Assembly: GCF_009856825.1 (NCBI RefSeq)
Contig: NZ_WVTD01000002.1
Coordinates: 1 to 64,000 of the forward strand
Direction: 5' to 3'
Source: Novosphingobium silvae
GTDB taxonomy: Bacteria; Pseudomonadota; Alphaproteobacteria; Sphingomonadales; Sphingomonadaceae
Length of the DNA: 64,000 nucleotides
In this document: positions 27,567 through 38,924 of the stretch, piece by piece
Layout: each line of letters starts with the position of its first letter
Numbering within the stretch: position 1 is the first letter of the stretch
Notes under the pieces: generated by a model
The model's database searches: none
Told to the model about the DNA's origin: nothing
The model's input: only the letters and a program-made list of their open reading frames with translations
Position numbers and translations under genes: made by a program

Positions 27567-30500
27567 TCAGCTATAGTAGTCTTGCAACGAACGCACTTCA
27601 AGCTGGCTCCCGCGAATCGTCGCAATGGCCTCGCTTGCAGCCACGCTGGCAGCCGCGGTCGTGAAGATCGAGACCTTGGCCGTGAGCGCCGATGCGCGGA
27701 TGGACTGGGAGTCTTTCAGGCTTTGCCACCCTTCCGTCGTATTGAAGATCAGCGACACTTCGCCATCCACGATCCGGTCGACGATGTGAGGCCGGCCTTC
27801 CGCTACCTTGTTCACCAGTTCCACCGGAAGTCCTGCGTCCGCAAGGTACTTCTGGGTTCCCGAGGTTGCGATCACGCGGAAGCCTTGCTCGATCAGCGTG
27901 CGGATTGCGGGAAGGATCATCGGCTTGTCGCTGTTCTTGACAGAGACGAACACGGTTCCTTCGGTTGGAAGACGCATGCCAGCGCCAAGCTGGGCCTTGG
28001 CGAAAGCCGTCGGGAAGTCGGCGTCGATGCCCATGACTTCGCCGGTCGACTTCATCTCTGGGCTCAACACCGGGTCGACCCCAGGGAAGCGTGCGAACGG
28101 GAACACCGCCTCCTTTACGGCCATGTAGGGAAGGTCCCGCTTGAACGGCGGGAAGCTCTCCAGCTTCTCACCCGCCATGACCCGGCTCGCGATTTTCGCG
28201 ACCGGCTGGCCGATCGCCTTGGCGACGAAAGGCACGGTGCGCGAGGCACGGGGATTGACCTCGATGAGGTAGACCTCGCCGTTTTTAACCGCGAACTGAA
28301 TGTTCATGAGCCCGCGCACGCCCAGACCGAACGCCAGCGCTTCGGCCTGACGCTCCATCTCTGCGATGATGTCGGCCGGCAGGCTGTAAGGAGGGAGCGT
28401 GCAGGCGCTGTCACCCGAGTGAATGCCTGCTTCCTCGATGTGCTGCATGACACCCGCGACAACAACCTGCTCACCGTCACACAGCGCATCGACGTCGCAC
28501 TCGATCGCATCGCGCAGGTACTGATCGATAAGAACCGGGCTGTCGCCAGAGACCTGAACGGCCGTCGCGATGTAGTCGTCAAGCTGCTGCTCGCTATCGA
28601 CGATCTCCATTGCGCGGCCGCCGAGCACATAGCTGGGACGCATCAGGACGGGGTAGCCGATACGGTTCGCCACCGCGACCGCTTCGTCGCGGCTGCGCGC
28701 GATGCCGTTGGCAGGCTGGCGCAGACCGAGCTTCTCGACCAGTGCCGAGAAACGCTCGCGATCCTCGGCAAGATCGATCGCATCGGGCGAGGTTCCAAGG
28801 ATCGGAATGCCCTCGTCCTCCAGCGCCTGGGCAAGCTTGAGCGGTGTCTGGCCCCCAAACTGCACGATCACCCCGACGAGTTCGCCCCTGGACTGTTCGA
28901 CACGCAGGATTTCCAGCACGTCCTCCGCCGTCAGCGGCTCGAAGTAGAGGCGATCGGAGGTGTCATAGTCGGTCGAAACCGTTTCGGGATTGCAGTTGAC
29001 CATGATGGTTTCGTAGCCGGCTTCGGCAAGCGCGAAGCAGGCGTGGACACAGCAGTAGTCAAACTCGATACCTTGGCCGATGCGGTTGGGGCCGCCACCC
29101 AGGATCACGACCTTGCGGCGATCAGAAGGTGCGGCTTCGTCCTCGGGCTCACCGAAGAACGGCGCCTCATAGGTCGAGTACATGTAAGGTGTGATCGCTT
29201 CGAATTCCGCCGCGCAGCTATCGATGCGCTTGAAGACCGGCACCACGCCGAGCTTGCGGCGCAGCTGCCGGACTTCCTTCTCGCTGGTGGCGCCTGCCAT
29301 CGCGCGCAGAGCGTCGTGCAGCAGGCCGGATCGCGTCGCCTGAGTTTCGCCGAGGCCCCCTGCAACGCCTACCGAACGCACCGCCAGGGTAGCGAGCCGC
29401 TTGTCCGAGAACCCCATCGCTTTCAGACGGCGCATGCCCTCGGCATCGATCGGCAGGCCATGCTGAAGGATGTTCGTCTCCTCGGCGATGATCTCCTCGA
29501 TGTGCCTCAGGAACCACTTGTCGTAATGCGTGATGGCGTTGATCTCGTCGACCGTGAAACCCTCACGGAAAGCCTGAGCGACGTTCAGCAGGCGGTCCGG
29601 CGTCGCGCGGGAAAGAGCCGCAGTGATGACGTCGCGCCCCGCGCCCTCCAGAGCGATCACGCGATTGAAGCCGTCGAGTCCGGTTTCCAAGCCGCGCAGG
29701 GCCTTTTGCATCGATTCCTTGATGTTGCGCCCGATCGCCATGACTTCGCCCACCGACTTCATCGCGGTGGTGAGATCGTCCTTGGCGCCCTTGAACTTCT
29801 CGAAGGCAAAGCGCGGGATTTTGGTGACGACGTAATCGATGGTCGGCTCGAACGCGGCCGGTGTAGCGCCGGTGATCTCGTTCATGATCTCGTCGAGCGT
29901 GAACCCGACGGCGAGCTTCGCCGCCACGCGCGCGATCGGGAAGCCGGTCGCCTTCGAGGCGAGCGCCGAGGAGCGCGACACGCGCGGGTTCATCTCGATG
30001 ACGATGAGGCGACCATCCTTGGGGTTCACCGCGAATTGCACGTTCGAGCCGCCGGTCTCAACACCGATCTCGCGCAACACCTCGATCGAGGCTGTGCGCA
30101 TGATCTGGTATTCCTTGTCGGTGAGCGTCAGCGCCGGCGCCACCGTGATCGAGTCGCCCGTGTGGACACCCATGGGATCGACGTTCTCGATGGAGCAGAT
30201 GATGATGCAGTTGTCGTGCTTGTCGCGCACGACCTCCATCTCGTACTCCTTCCAGCCGAGCAGCGATTCTTCGATCAGCACCTCGGTGGTCGGCGATGCA
30301 TCGAGCCCGGACCGGACGATCGCCTCGAATTCGGCTTTGTTATAGGCGATGCCGCCGCCGGTGCCGCCCATGGTGAAGCTGGGGCGGATAATCGAGGGAA
30401 GGCCCGTCCGCTCGAGGACTGCGAAAGCCTCCTCGAGGGTATGGGCAACGCCGGAGCGCGCCGAGGACAAACCAATCTTGTCCATCGCTTCGCGGAAACG

Positions 30501-30890
30501 CTGACGATCCTCGGCCTTGTCGATGGCGTCGGCGTCGGCGCCGATCATCTGAACGCCGTACTTCTCCAGTGTACCATCGTTGAACAGCGCCAGCGCGCAG
30601 TTCAGCGCCGTCTGCCCGCCCATCGTCGGAAGCACCGCGTCGGGACGCTCCTTCTCGATGATGCGGGCCACGATCTCGGGCGAAATCGGCTCCACATAAG
30701 TCGCATCGGCCATGTCCGGGTCGGTCATGATGGTGGCCGGGTTGGAGTTCACCAGGATGACCCGGTAGCCCTCCTCCTTCAGCGCCTTGATCGCCTGCGT
30801 CCCCGAATAGTCGAATTCGCAGGCCTGGCCGATGATGATCGGGCCGGCGCCGATAACGAGGATGGAGGAGATGTCGGTGCGCTTGGGCAT
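27567..30890 (-). CDS. carB: Carbamoyl-phosphate synthase large subunit
   Basis: The ATG at 30890 ([20 protein letters not shown]) gives 1107 residues. Both ATP-grasp halves are present, each with its own pre-ATP-grasp and GGxxNRIGQG-type turn (about residues 1-400 and 555-935, the second with [19 protein letters not shown]). A C-terminal MGS-like allosteric domain follows, around residues 950-1090. It makes carbamoyl phosphate for arginine and pyrimidine synthesis using ammonia from CarA. The family usual length is about 1070-1110. A small gene lies between it and carA. Confidence 0.97.
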   Translation of the reverse strand: MPKRTDISSILVIGAGPIIIGQACEFDYSGTQAIKALKEEGYRVILVNSNPATIMTDPDMADATYVEPISPEIVARIIEKERPDAVLPTMGGQTALNCALALFNDGTLEKYGVQMIGADADAIDKAEDRQRFREAMDKIGLSSARSGVAHTLEEAFAVLERTGLPSIIRPSFTMGGTGGGIAYNKAEFEAIVRSGLDASPTTEVLIEESLLGWKEYEMEVVRDKHDNCIIICSIENVDPMGVHTGDSITVAPALTLTDKEYQIMRTASIEVLREIGVETGGSNVQFAVNPKDGRLIVIEMNPRVSRSSALASKATGFPIARVAAKLAVGFTLDEIMNEITGATPAAFEPTIDYVVTKIPRFAFEKFKGAKDDLTTAMKSVGEVMAIGRNIKESMQKALRGLETGLDGFNRVIALEGAGRDVITAALSRATPDRLLNVAQAFREGFTVDEINAITHYDKWFLRHIEEIIAEETNILQHGLPIDAEGMRRLKAMGFSDKRLATLAVRSVGVAGGLGETQATRSGLLHDALRAMAGATSEKEVRQLRRKLGVVPVFKRIDSCAAEFEAITPYMYSTYEAPFFGEPEDEAAPSDRRKVVILGGGPNRIGQGIEFDYCCVHACFALAEAGYETIMVNCNPETVSTDYDTSDRLYFEPLTAEDVLEILRVEQSRGELVGVIVQFGGQTPLKLAQALEDEGIPILGTSPDAIDLAEDRERFSALVEKLGLRQPANGIARSRDEAVAVANRIGYPVLMRPSYVLGGRAMEIVDSEQQLDDYIATAVQVSGDSPVLIDQYLRDAIECDVDALCDGEQVVVAGVMQHIEEAGIHSGDSACTLPPYSLPADIIAEMERQAEALAFGLGVRGLMNIQFAVKNGEVYLIEVNPRASRTVPFVAKAIGQPVAKIASRVMAGEKLESFPPFKRDLPYMAVKEAVFPFARFPGVDPVLSPEMKSTGEVMGIDADFPTAFAKAQLGAGMRLPTEGTVFVSVKNSDKPMILPAIRTLIEQGFRVIATSGTQKYLADAGLPVELVNKVAEGRPHIVDRIVDGEVSLIFNTTEGWQSLKDSQSIRASALTAKVSIFTTAAASVAASEAIATIRGSQLEVRSLQDYYS

Positions 30891-30939
30891 TGGCTGTCCT
30901 GGGGTATCCTGTGTGATCGTTGTAGGTCGATGCGGCGGC

Positions 30940-31317
30940 TTACGCCACCAGTTCGCCAAACGCCTTGTCCCAGTACTCTGGTCCTTCGGCCCTGGCTTTG
31001 AGAATTATGGGGTCGCTGTCCTGCCGCTGGCGGATCGCCGCCTTGAACCGGTCGGCCTGGAACTGGTGCATCTGCCCGCCATAGTCGTTATCCTTGGTTT
31101 CCCACGCTCCCTGCGCGATCATGGCGTCGAGGAAGGTCATGCCGGCAACCTTGGAATGGCTGCGGACCTTGAGCCCGAACTTGCGGGTGGCGATGGAAAA
31201 CTTGTCCTCGATAATGAGGGCGAGTTCGCCGTAAGGGTACCAGCGGGTCGCAATGCTAAGGTCGTTGGCCGGGCCATCGACGTAGTAGGCAATCATGTGG
31301 TCGATCAGTTCGGTCAT
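30940..31317 (-). CDS. Hypothetical protein encoded between carA and carB
   Basis: The ATG at 31317 ([20 protein letters not shown]) gives 125 residues. It is soluble with no signal peptide. Visible features are [19 protein letters not shown], a middle helical stretch ([20 protein letters not shown]) and the aromatic-rich end [15 protein letters not shown]. Composition is that of a real gene, and it stands in the same direction between carA (148 bp upstream) and carB (about 50 bp downstream), so it may be co-transcribed with them. I do not recognise a family, and a role in carbamoyl-phosphate synthesis is only suggested by position. Confidence 0.75.
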   Translation of the reverse strand: MTELIDHMIAYYVDGPANDLSIATRWYPYGELALIIEDKFSIATRKFGLKVRSHSKVAGMTFLDAMIAQGAWETKDNDYGGQMHQFQADRFKAAIRQRQDSDPIILKARAEGPEYWDKAFGELVA

Positions 31318-31465
31318 TGCTCGGACACCTTGCTCGTTGTCAGGTGTCGCATGGCATAGGCAAACCGGTGTGCCGGGTCGAAAGCTCCCTTGTCCACGGC
31401 GGCAATGATCGCCGACGCGGGTAGCGGTGCAAGCACCATCCGAAGAGTGCCTGACCCGGCCGTCA

Positions 31466-32632
31466 TTATCCCAGCATGCCCACGAACTTTTCGAACAGGT
31501 AGAAGCTGTCCTGAGGACCTGGGCTTGCCTCAGGATGGTACTGAACCCCGAAGGCTCGCTTGCCCCGGATCGAGATACCGCAGTTGCTGCCGTCGAACAG
31601 CGAGACGTGCGTCTCCTCCACGTTGTCAGGCAGGGCCGTGTTATCGACAGCGAAACCATGGTTCATCGACGTGATCTCGACCACACCATCGCCGAGCCGC
31701 TTGACGGGATGGTTTGCGCCGCGATGGCCCTGATGCATCTTGCTGGTCGTTGCACCTGCCGCAAGGCCGAGCATCTGATGGCCAAGGCAGATGCCGAAGA
31801 TCGGGATGTCTCGATCTAGCAAGGCTTGGATGACCGGAACGGCGTACTTACCGGTCGCAGCAGGGTCGCCCGGCCCGTTGGAAAGGAACACGCCTGCGGG
31901 CTCGAGCGAAAGGATGTCTTCCAGCGTCGTCTCGGCGGGGACCACGGTGACGCGCGCGCCCGCCTTGACGAGATTGCGGAAGATATTGTCCTTGGCGCCA
32001 TAGTCGATCGCGACCACGTGTGGACGAGTAGAGCCCTCACCCGCGCCGTAACCGGTTCCAAGCGTCCAGGTCGAGCCTTCCCAGCCCTCCTGTATCTCGC
32101 GACTGACGATCTTGGCGAGATCCATGCCGACGAGGCCGGGCCACTCCTTTGCCCGTGCGACCAGCGCGGGGATGTCGAAGTTGCCGTCCGGATTATGGGC
32201 GATCACCGCGTTGGGAGCGCCGGCCATGCGGATGCGGCGGGTCAGCGCGCGCGTGTCAACGCCGGACAGGCCAACCTTGCCCTTGTCCGCCAGCCACTGC
32301 CCGTACTCGCCTGCGGAGCGGAAGCTGGAGGACAGGGTCACGTCTTCGCGAACGATGCAGCCAACGGCGCCGTCGACGATCGATTCCAGATCTTCCTCGT
32401 TCACGCCCACGTTGCCCACATGCGGAAAGGTGAACGTGACGATCTGACCCGCGTAGGACGGGTCGGTCATGACTTCCTGATATCCGGTCATCGAGGTGTT
32501 GAAGCAGACTTCGCCGACGGCTTCGCCGACGTGGCCGAAACCACGGCCCCAGACTACGTGCCCGTCGCTGAGGACGAGAACCCCGGTCGCCCCTTCAGGT
32601 TTGGGCGCAAGCGAAGATGCGGCGTCGGCCAT
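31466..32632 (-). CDS. carA: Carbamoyl-phosphate synthase small (glutaminase) subunit
   Basis: A 388-residue protein. The N-terminal half has GEVCFNTSMTGYQEVMTDP and the C-terminal half is a class I glutamine amidotransferase with nucleophile Cys in FGICLGHQMLGLA and the His/Glu pair in GVQYHPEASPGP. It hydrolyses glutamine and channels ammonia to CarB. Start MADAASSLAPKPEGATG is preceded by GGAGCGACCCACC. It diverges from the yqeY-dnaG-rpoD unit with about 180 bp between starts. Confidence 0.97.
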   Translation of the reverse strand: MADAASSLAPKPEGATGVLVLSDGHVVWGRGFGHVGEAVGEVCFNTSMTGYQEVMTDPSYAGQIVTFTFPHVGNVGVNEEDLESIVDGAVGCIVREDVTLSSSFRSAGEYGQWLADKGKVGLSGVDTRALTRRIRMAGAPNAVIAHNPDGNFDIPALVARAKEWPGLVGMDLAKIVSREIQEGWEGSTWTLGTGYGAGEGSTRPHVVAIDYGAKDNIFRNLVKAGARVTVVPAETTLEDILSLEPAGVFLSNGPGDPAATGKYAVPVIQALLDRDIPIFGICLGHQMLGLAAGATTSKMHQGHRGANHPVKRLGDGVVEITSMNHGFAVDNTALPDNVEETHVSLFDGSNCGISIRGKRAFGVQYHPEASPGPQDSFYLFEKFVGMLG

Positions 32633-32809
32633 GGTGGGTCGCTCCGTTGCAGGCGTTTTCTGACGTTGTGTGCTAAGACGCTGCCGCTAGAGAGGGTTGT
32701 CCATCGCGTCAAGGCGGGAGGGTGCAAAAAGCCCTGCCGCCTGCTACTTTTGCCGAACGCGTCCGCTATCAGGCGGGCACTCCCACTCAGTCAGGATACC
32801 CAAAAGACA

Positions 32810-33262
32810 ATGCTTCGCGATACGATCAAGGCCGCTCAGATCTCCGCCATGAAGGCCGGCGAGAAGCAGCGGCTCGCCACTGTCCGCCTGATCCTCGCAA
32901 AGATCAAGGACCGCGACATCGAACTGCGGACCTCACAGGCGCCCGCCGACGATGATGCGCTGGTGATCGACGTCCTCCAGAAGATGGTGAAGCAGCGCCG
33001 CGAATCGATCACCCTGTTCGAACAGGGCGGCCGTCCCGAAAAGGCAGCCGAAGAGCAGGCCGAGCTCGAGGTGATCGAAACGTTCCTGCCCACTCAGCTC
33101 TCCGAGGAGGAAACAAAGGCGATAATCGAGTCCATCAAGGCAGAGACTGGCGCCGCAGGCATGAAGGACATGGGCAAGGTGATCGCGGAACTGAAAGCCC
33201 GCCATGGCACCCAGCTCGACATGGGCAAGGCCAGTGGCTGGGTGAAGGCGGCGCTGGCCTGA
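32810..33262 (+). CDS. GatB/YqeY domain protein
   Basis: The ATG at 32810 (MLRDTIKAAQISAMKAGEKQ) gives 150 residues, the family length. The YqeY pattern is clear: ATVRLILAKIKDRDIELR, VLQKMVKQRRESITLFEQGG, ELEVIETFLPTQLSEEE and TQLDMGKASGWVKAAL. It resembles the tRNA-binding tail domain of the amidotransferase subunit GatB, but as a stand-alone protein its function is not settled. It is 21 bp upstream of dnaG and probably co-transcribed. A long reading frame extending upstream from 31826 is the shadow of carA. Confidence 0.92.
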   Translation: MLRDTIKAAQISAMKAGEKQRLATVRLILAKIKDRDIELRTSQAPADDDALVIDVLQKMVKQRRESITLFEQGGRPEKAAEEQAELEVIETFLPTQLSEEETKAIIESIKAETGAAGMKDMGKVIAELKARHGTQLDMGKASGWVKAALA

Positions 33263-33283
33263 TCCAGGAAGGCGGCAGGCCTC

Positions 33284-35170
33284 GTGCTCACTCCCCAATG
33301 GCTCGACCAGCTAAGGTCCCGCACCACGCTCTCGGCTCTGGTCGGCCGCTCGGTGCGCCTGCAGAAGGCCGGCCGGGAACACCGGGCCTGCTGTCCCTTC
33401 CATAACGAGAACTCGCCCAGCTTCTACGTCAACGACGAGAAGGGCTTCTATCATTGCTTCGGGTGCGGGGCCCACGGCGACGCGATCCGGTGGATGACCG
33501 ACCATCAAGGCCTTGCCTTCATGGATGCGGTCAAGGAACTCGCAGCCGAGGCAGGCCTCGACGTGCCTGCTCCGGATTCGCGCGCTGCCAAGGCAGCCGA
33601 GAAGCGCGACACCCTGCACGATGTCATGGCAGCGGCGCAGGAGTGGTTCCGCGCCAGCCTTTCCGCTCCAGAGGGCGAAGCCGCACGCGCTTACCTTGGT
33701 ACGCGAGGGTTCGATACGCATACCATCCAGCGTTTCGGCTTTGGCTATGCGCCGGAAGGCCGCCAGTCCCTAAAGGAAGCCTTGTCCCGGTTTCCGGAGG
33801 AGATGCTGGTAGAGGCGGGCCTGCGCATCGCCGTCGAGGAGCGCGATCCTTACGACCGCTTTCGCGGCCGCCTCATGCTCCCGATCGAAGATGCACGAGG
33901 GCGGGTGATAGCGTTCGGCGGCCGCATTCTCGCCAAGGGCAAGACCGATGCACCCAAGTACCTGAATTCGCCGGACACTCCCCTGTTCGACAAGGGGCGT
34001 ACGCTCTACAACCTGCACCGCGCAGCTCCGGCGGCCCGCCAGTCCGGCAGGATCGTGGTGGTCGAGGGTTACATGGACGTCATCGCTCTCGCCGCGGCGG
34101 GAGTGGCGGAATGCGTGGCGCCGCTTGGCACCGCCTTGACCGAGCAGCAGATCGAGATGCTCTGGCGTCACGTCGAAATGCCTATTCTTTGCTTCGACGG
34201 AGACGCAGCCGGCCAGCGGGCGGCCATGCGCGCGATCACCCGTGCCCTGCCCCTCCTGCGGCCTGCGCATTCGCTGCGGATCGTCCGCCTGCCCGAAGGA
34301 ATGGATCCCGACGACCTTGTCAAGGCCAAGGGTTCCCGCGCCATGGAGGCGCTCCTGTCCGAGCCGAGGTCCCTTCTGGACGTATTGTGGGAAGTGGAGC
34401 GAGATGCAGTGCCGCTCGATACGCCGGAGGACAAGGCGGGCCTCAAGATGCGCCTCATGGCCCACGTCGAGACGATCCAGCACCCCGACATTGCCAGCCT
34501 CTATCGCCGCGAGTTGCAGGATCGATATTCCGGGTTTGCCTTTCCACGACGTGAAAGCCGCTGGCAGCCTGATTCAGGCAGGGCATTCGGAAGGCAACCG
34601 GCCCCGAACGCACGAGGTGGACGGGGCGGATGGAACGGTCGCCCTGCGCCAGCCCCCTCCTCACCCGAATCGCTCACGCGCCTCAACACGCGCTATTCGC
34701 CAGGCGGCACACGCGATGCTCTTTCAGCTGCCGTGATCGCGGGACTCATCCGTTGGCCGGCAATGATCGCGCGGAACGCCGAGGCGCTGGCGCGTACCAC
34801 TGGCCTGGATCCGCGATTCGGACTGCTGGTGGATTGCTGCGGCGCCGCCGACGCGCTTGAAACGGATGCTCTCGCCACCATATTGGCGGAAAGTGGCATG
34901 GAAGTACCGGCAGTGGCCGAGTATGCGGGCTTGCATTTCGGCTTCCTGCTCGCAGACACACCCGAGGATCGAGCAGCGGCGGAGTTGGGACAGGCGATCG
35001 ATCTGCTGGTCGAACGTCCGATGCTGGAAGCGGCACTGGCACAGGCCACGGCGCGGTTCGAGAGCGAGCTTTCCGAGCAGGCCTTTGCCGAGCAACAGCG
35101 CCTTCTCAAGAGAAAGCTGGAATTTGACAGTCGCCTCAGGCAAATGGCGACCAGACATGTGCCTTCGTGA
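33284..35170 (+). CDS. dnaG: DNA primase
   Basis: A GTG start at 33284 gives 628 residues. The N-terminal CHC2 zinc finger is visible (CCPFHNENSPSF then YHCFGCGAHGD). The TOPRIM catalytic core follows with VVVEGYMDVIALAAAG near residue 260 and the acidic DGDAAGQRAAMRA near 305. The C-terminal DnaB-interaction domain is present. It makes RNA primers for the replication fork. The macromolecular-synthesis arrangement (dnaG then rpoD) is conserved across proteobacteria, here with yqeY in place of rpsU. Confidence 0.97.
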   Translation: MLTPQWLDQLRSRTTLSALVGRSVRLQKAGREHRACCPFHNENSPSFYVNDEKGFYHCFGCGAHGDAIRWMTDHQGLAFMDAVKELAAEAGLDVPAPDSRAAKAAEKRDTLHDVMAAAQEWFRASLSAPEGEAARAYLGTRGFDTHTIQRFGFGYAPEGRQSLKEALSRFPEEMLVEAGLRIAVEERDPYDRFRGRLMLPIEDARGRVIAFGGRILAKGKTDAPKYLNSPDTPLFDKGRTLYNLHRAAPAARQSGRIVVVEGYMDVIALAAAGVAECVAPLGTALTEQQIEMLWRHVEMPILCFDGDAAGQRAAMRAITRALPLLRPAHSLRIVRLPEGMDPDDLVKAKGSRAMEALLSEPRSLLDVLWEVERDAVPLDTPEDKAGLKMRLMAHVETIQHPDIASLYRRELQDRYSGFAFPRRESRWQPDSGRAFGRQPAPNARGGRGGWNGRPAPAPSSPESLTRLNTRYSPGGTRDALSAAVIAGLIRWPAMIARNAEALARTTGLDPRFGLLVDCCGAADALETDALATILAESGMEVPAVAEYAGLHFGFLLADTPEDRAAAELGQAIDLLVERPMLEAALAQATARFESELSEQAFAEQQRLLKRKLEFDSRLRQMATRHVPS

Positions 35171-35192
35171 ATTATAATTGAACGAAGGCACA
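35158..35192. promoter_or_regulatory. Inverted repeat spanning the dnaG stop and rpoD leader
   Basis: TGTGCCTTCG (35158-35167) and CGAAGGCACA (35183-35192) form a 10-bp perfect stem with an AT-rich 15-base loop that contains the dnaG stop. It ends 18 bases before the rpoD ATG. It could attenuate, stabilise or process the dnaG-rpoD message. Confidence 0.65.
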
Positions 35193-35210
35193 CGGGATAA
35201 CGGCGGAAGA

Positions 35211-37238
<2,028 letters not shown>

Positions 37239-37245
37239 AAGACGG

Positions 37246-37270
37246 GCCCCGCTTCGGCGGGGCTTTTTTT
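37246..37270 (+). terminator. Intrinsic terminator of rpoD
   Basis: GCCCCGC-TTCG-GCGGGGC (37246-37263) is followed by seven Ts. It is a canonical GC stem with UUCG tetraloop, eight bases after the stop. Confidence 0.97.
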
Positions 37271-37762
37271 ATGCCGCTTTGCAATGTTCAGCCACGCGGC
37301 TGAACGTGACACCAGCGCAGCACTGGGCATCCATACCTGCGCCAAGACAAGCATCACCTCCCTGTGCCCTGAAACACGTCAATGCGAACCTCATCGAGAG
37401 GTTTCGATACATGCTGAAAGGTAGGGAAAAAGTGGTGCCCCGTGCAGGACAAACATAACGAATATGTATCGCCGCTCATACTATCTTAGAACCGCCCGAA
37501 GCCGCCGCTCTCCGCTCTTCACCGCCAACTCTGGCCGCGAGCGCTACTGCTTACGCCCGTACGCGGAGCGTTGGGTCACGAGCGAAGGAGGCGCATAAGC
37601 GGACGTGCGAGCTTCATGCGGTGCTCCACCCGCCACCTCAGGAAGAAGAACGCAGGATTTGGTCAACGTCCGGATTTGTGGCGCTTTTGCCCTCGATCTG
37701 CCTTGAGCGGCTCATCTGATTCAAACGTACGCGGCTCTCATAAGCGCCGCTATCGCCTGCCT
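37271..37762. other. Gene-free stretch at the core/accessory boundary
   Basis: About 490 bp after the rpoD terminator contain no convincing gene. This is where the chromosomal block ends and the accessory cargo begins. I looked for a tRNA, a tRNA 3' end copy and IS ends and found none that I would defend. Confidence 0.4.
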
Positions 37763-38920
37763 TCAGGCACGCACAAGTCCGTCGATGACGCGGGCGCGGC
37801 TGCTCTCGGGGAACAATGCCGCCATCGCCCGCGGTCCCTCGATCCCAAAATGCCCGGCGACGGCGCTGCCGATCAACGCATTGAGTTCGAGCGTTGGCCT
37901 GAGATCGCGCCCCTCGTAGAGCGCCGCATCGGAGAGCCCCGGCCAGTCGGCGACGACGCGCCCTCCCTGCACCGCGCCACCGAGCAGCATCGCCATCGAG
38001 CCGGTGCCATGATCGGTTCCCTGGGTGCCGTTGATCTTCACTGTGCGCCCAAATTCGGTTGCAACGAGCACGGCTGTATTCCCCCAGAGCGGCCCCAAGC
38101 CCTGCTTGAGCGCCGCTACCATGCCGTCCAGTCCGCGCAGCTGCGCCGCAAGCCGCCCGCGCTGCTGGGCATGAGTGTCCCAGCCGCCGGATTCGATCAT
38201 CGCAATCCGCGCCCCGCCAGGGGCGCTCAACAGCCGGGCGGCGAGCGCGCCGGTCGCGGCCGCGTTGCGCCCGGCGCCGCCCGCCATGTCGCTGGTCAGC
38301 ATCCGTGTCGCCGTGGCCTGTTCCCACACCGCATGGAGCTGCGGATCATTGGCGTAGAGCAACGCTACGCGCGTGAGCAGATCGTCCGAAGCATCGGGTA
38401 GCGTCGACGGCGCATAGCTCGCCACCTCGACCGGCCCGCGCAGCGCCATCGGCACGGTTGCGGCGATGGCGATGCCCTTGGCCTCGTCGCGCGGCAGCAG
38501 CGCCAGCATCCGGTTGAGCCAGCCGTTTTTGACGCTGTAGGCGGCGCTGCCGCCGGTCTCGAGCACATTCTGCCCGTCGAAGTGTGAACGGTCGCGATAG
38601 GGCGATGCCACGGCATGCGCGAAAAGCGCCTCGTTGCTGGCATAGAGCGCGCTGATATTGCTGAGCGCCGGGTGCAGCGCGAACATCGAGTCGAGCTTGG
38701 TCGCCTGCGCGAAATCTTCCGCCAGCACGCCGCGCTGGCTGGCAAAGGCGGGGTCGCCCACCGGCGCCAGCGTTGCCAGGCCGTCGGCGGCACCCCGCTG
38801 GATGACAAAGACGAAGCGCCGGTCGGTCGCCGCCTTGGCGAAGACCATGCTCCCGCCCAGGCCAGGCAAGAGGATGGCTGTCGAGCCGAGCGCGGTAACG
38901 AAGCTGCGCCGATTGAGCAT
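37763..38920 (-). CDS. DUF1501 family exported protein
   Basis: The ATG at 38920 (MLNRRSFVTALGSTAILLPG) gives 385 residues with a twin-arginine (Tat) signal (NRRSF). The fold resembles the alkaline-phosphatase/sulfatase superfamily. Conserved DUF1501 blocks are RRFVFVIQRGAADGL, SHFDGQNVLETGG, ESGGWDTHAQQ and TEFGRTVKINGTQGTDHG. The His/Asp pairs in these motifs are where metal ligands would be. It follows DUF1800 by five bases. DUF1501/DUF1800 pairs are widespread, but their reaction is unknown. Export through Tat implies folding, and probably cofactor loading, in the cytoplasm. Confidence 0.9.
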   Translation of the reverse strand: MLNRRSFVTALGSTAILLPGLGGSMVFAKAATDRRFVFVIQRGAADGLATLAPVGDPAFASQRGVLAEDFAQATKLDSMFALHPALSNISALYASNEALFAHAVASPYRDRSHFDGQNVLETGGSAAYSVKNGWLNRMLALLPRDEAKGIAIAATVPMALRGPVEVASYAPSTLPDASDDLLTRVALLYANDPQLHAVWEQATATRMLTSDMAGGAGRNAAATGALAARLLSAPGGARIAMIESGGWDTHAQQRGRLAAQLRGLDGMVAALKQGLGPLWGNTAVLVATEFGRTVKINGTQGTDHGTGSMAMLLGGAVQGGRVVADWPGLSDAALYEGRDLRPTLELNALIGSAVAGHFGIEGPRAMAALFPESSRARVIDGLVRA

Positions 38921-38924
38921 GGTC

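Noticed and set aside
27450..31001. Very long plus-strand open frame opposite carB
   Set aside because: It is the shadow of carB, whose minus-strand product has all family motifs; the plus-strand composition is Arg/His/Asp-skewed with no family.
31826..32809. Extended N-terminus for the YqeY gene
   Set aside because: The extra codons are antisense to carA; YqeY starts naturally at 32810.
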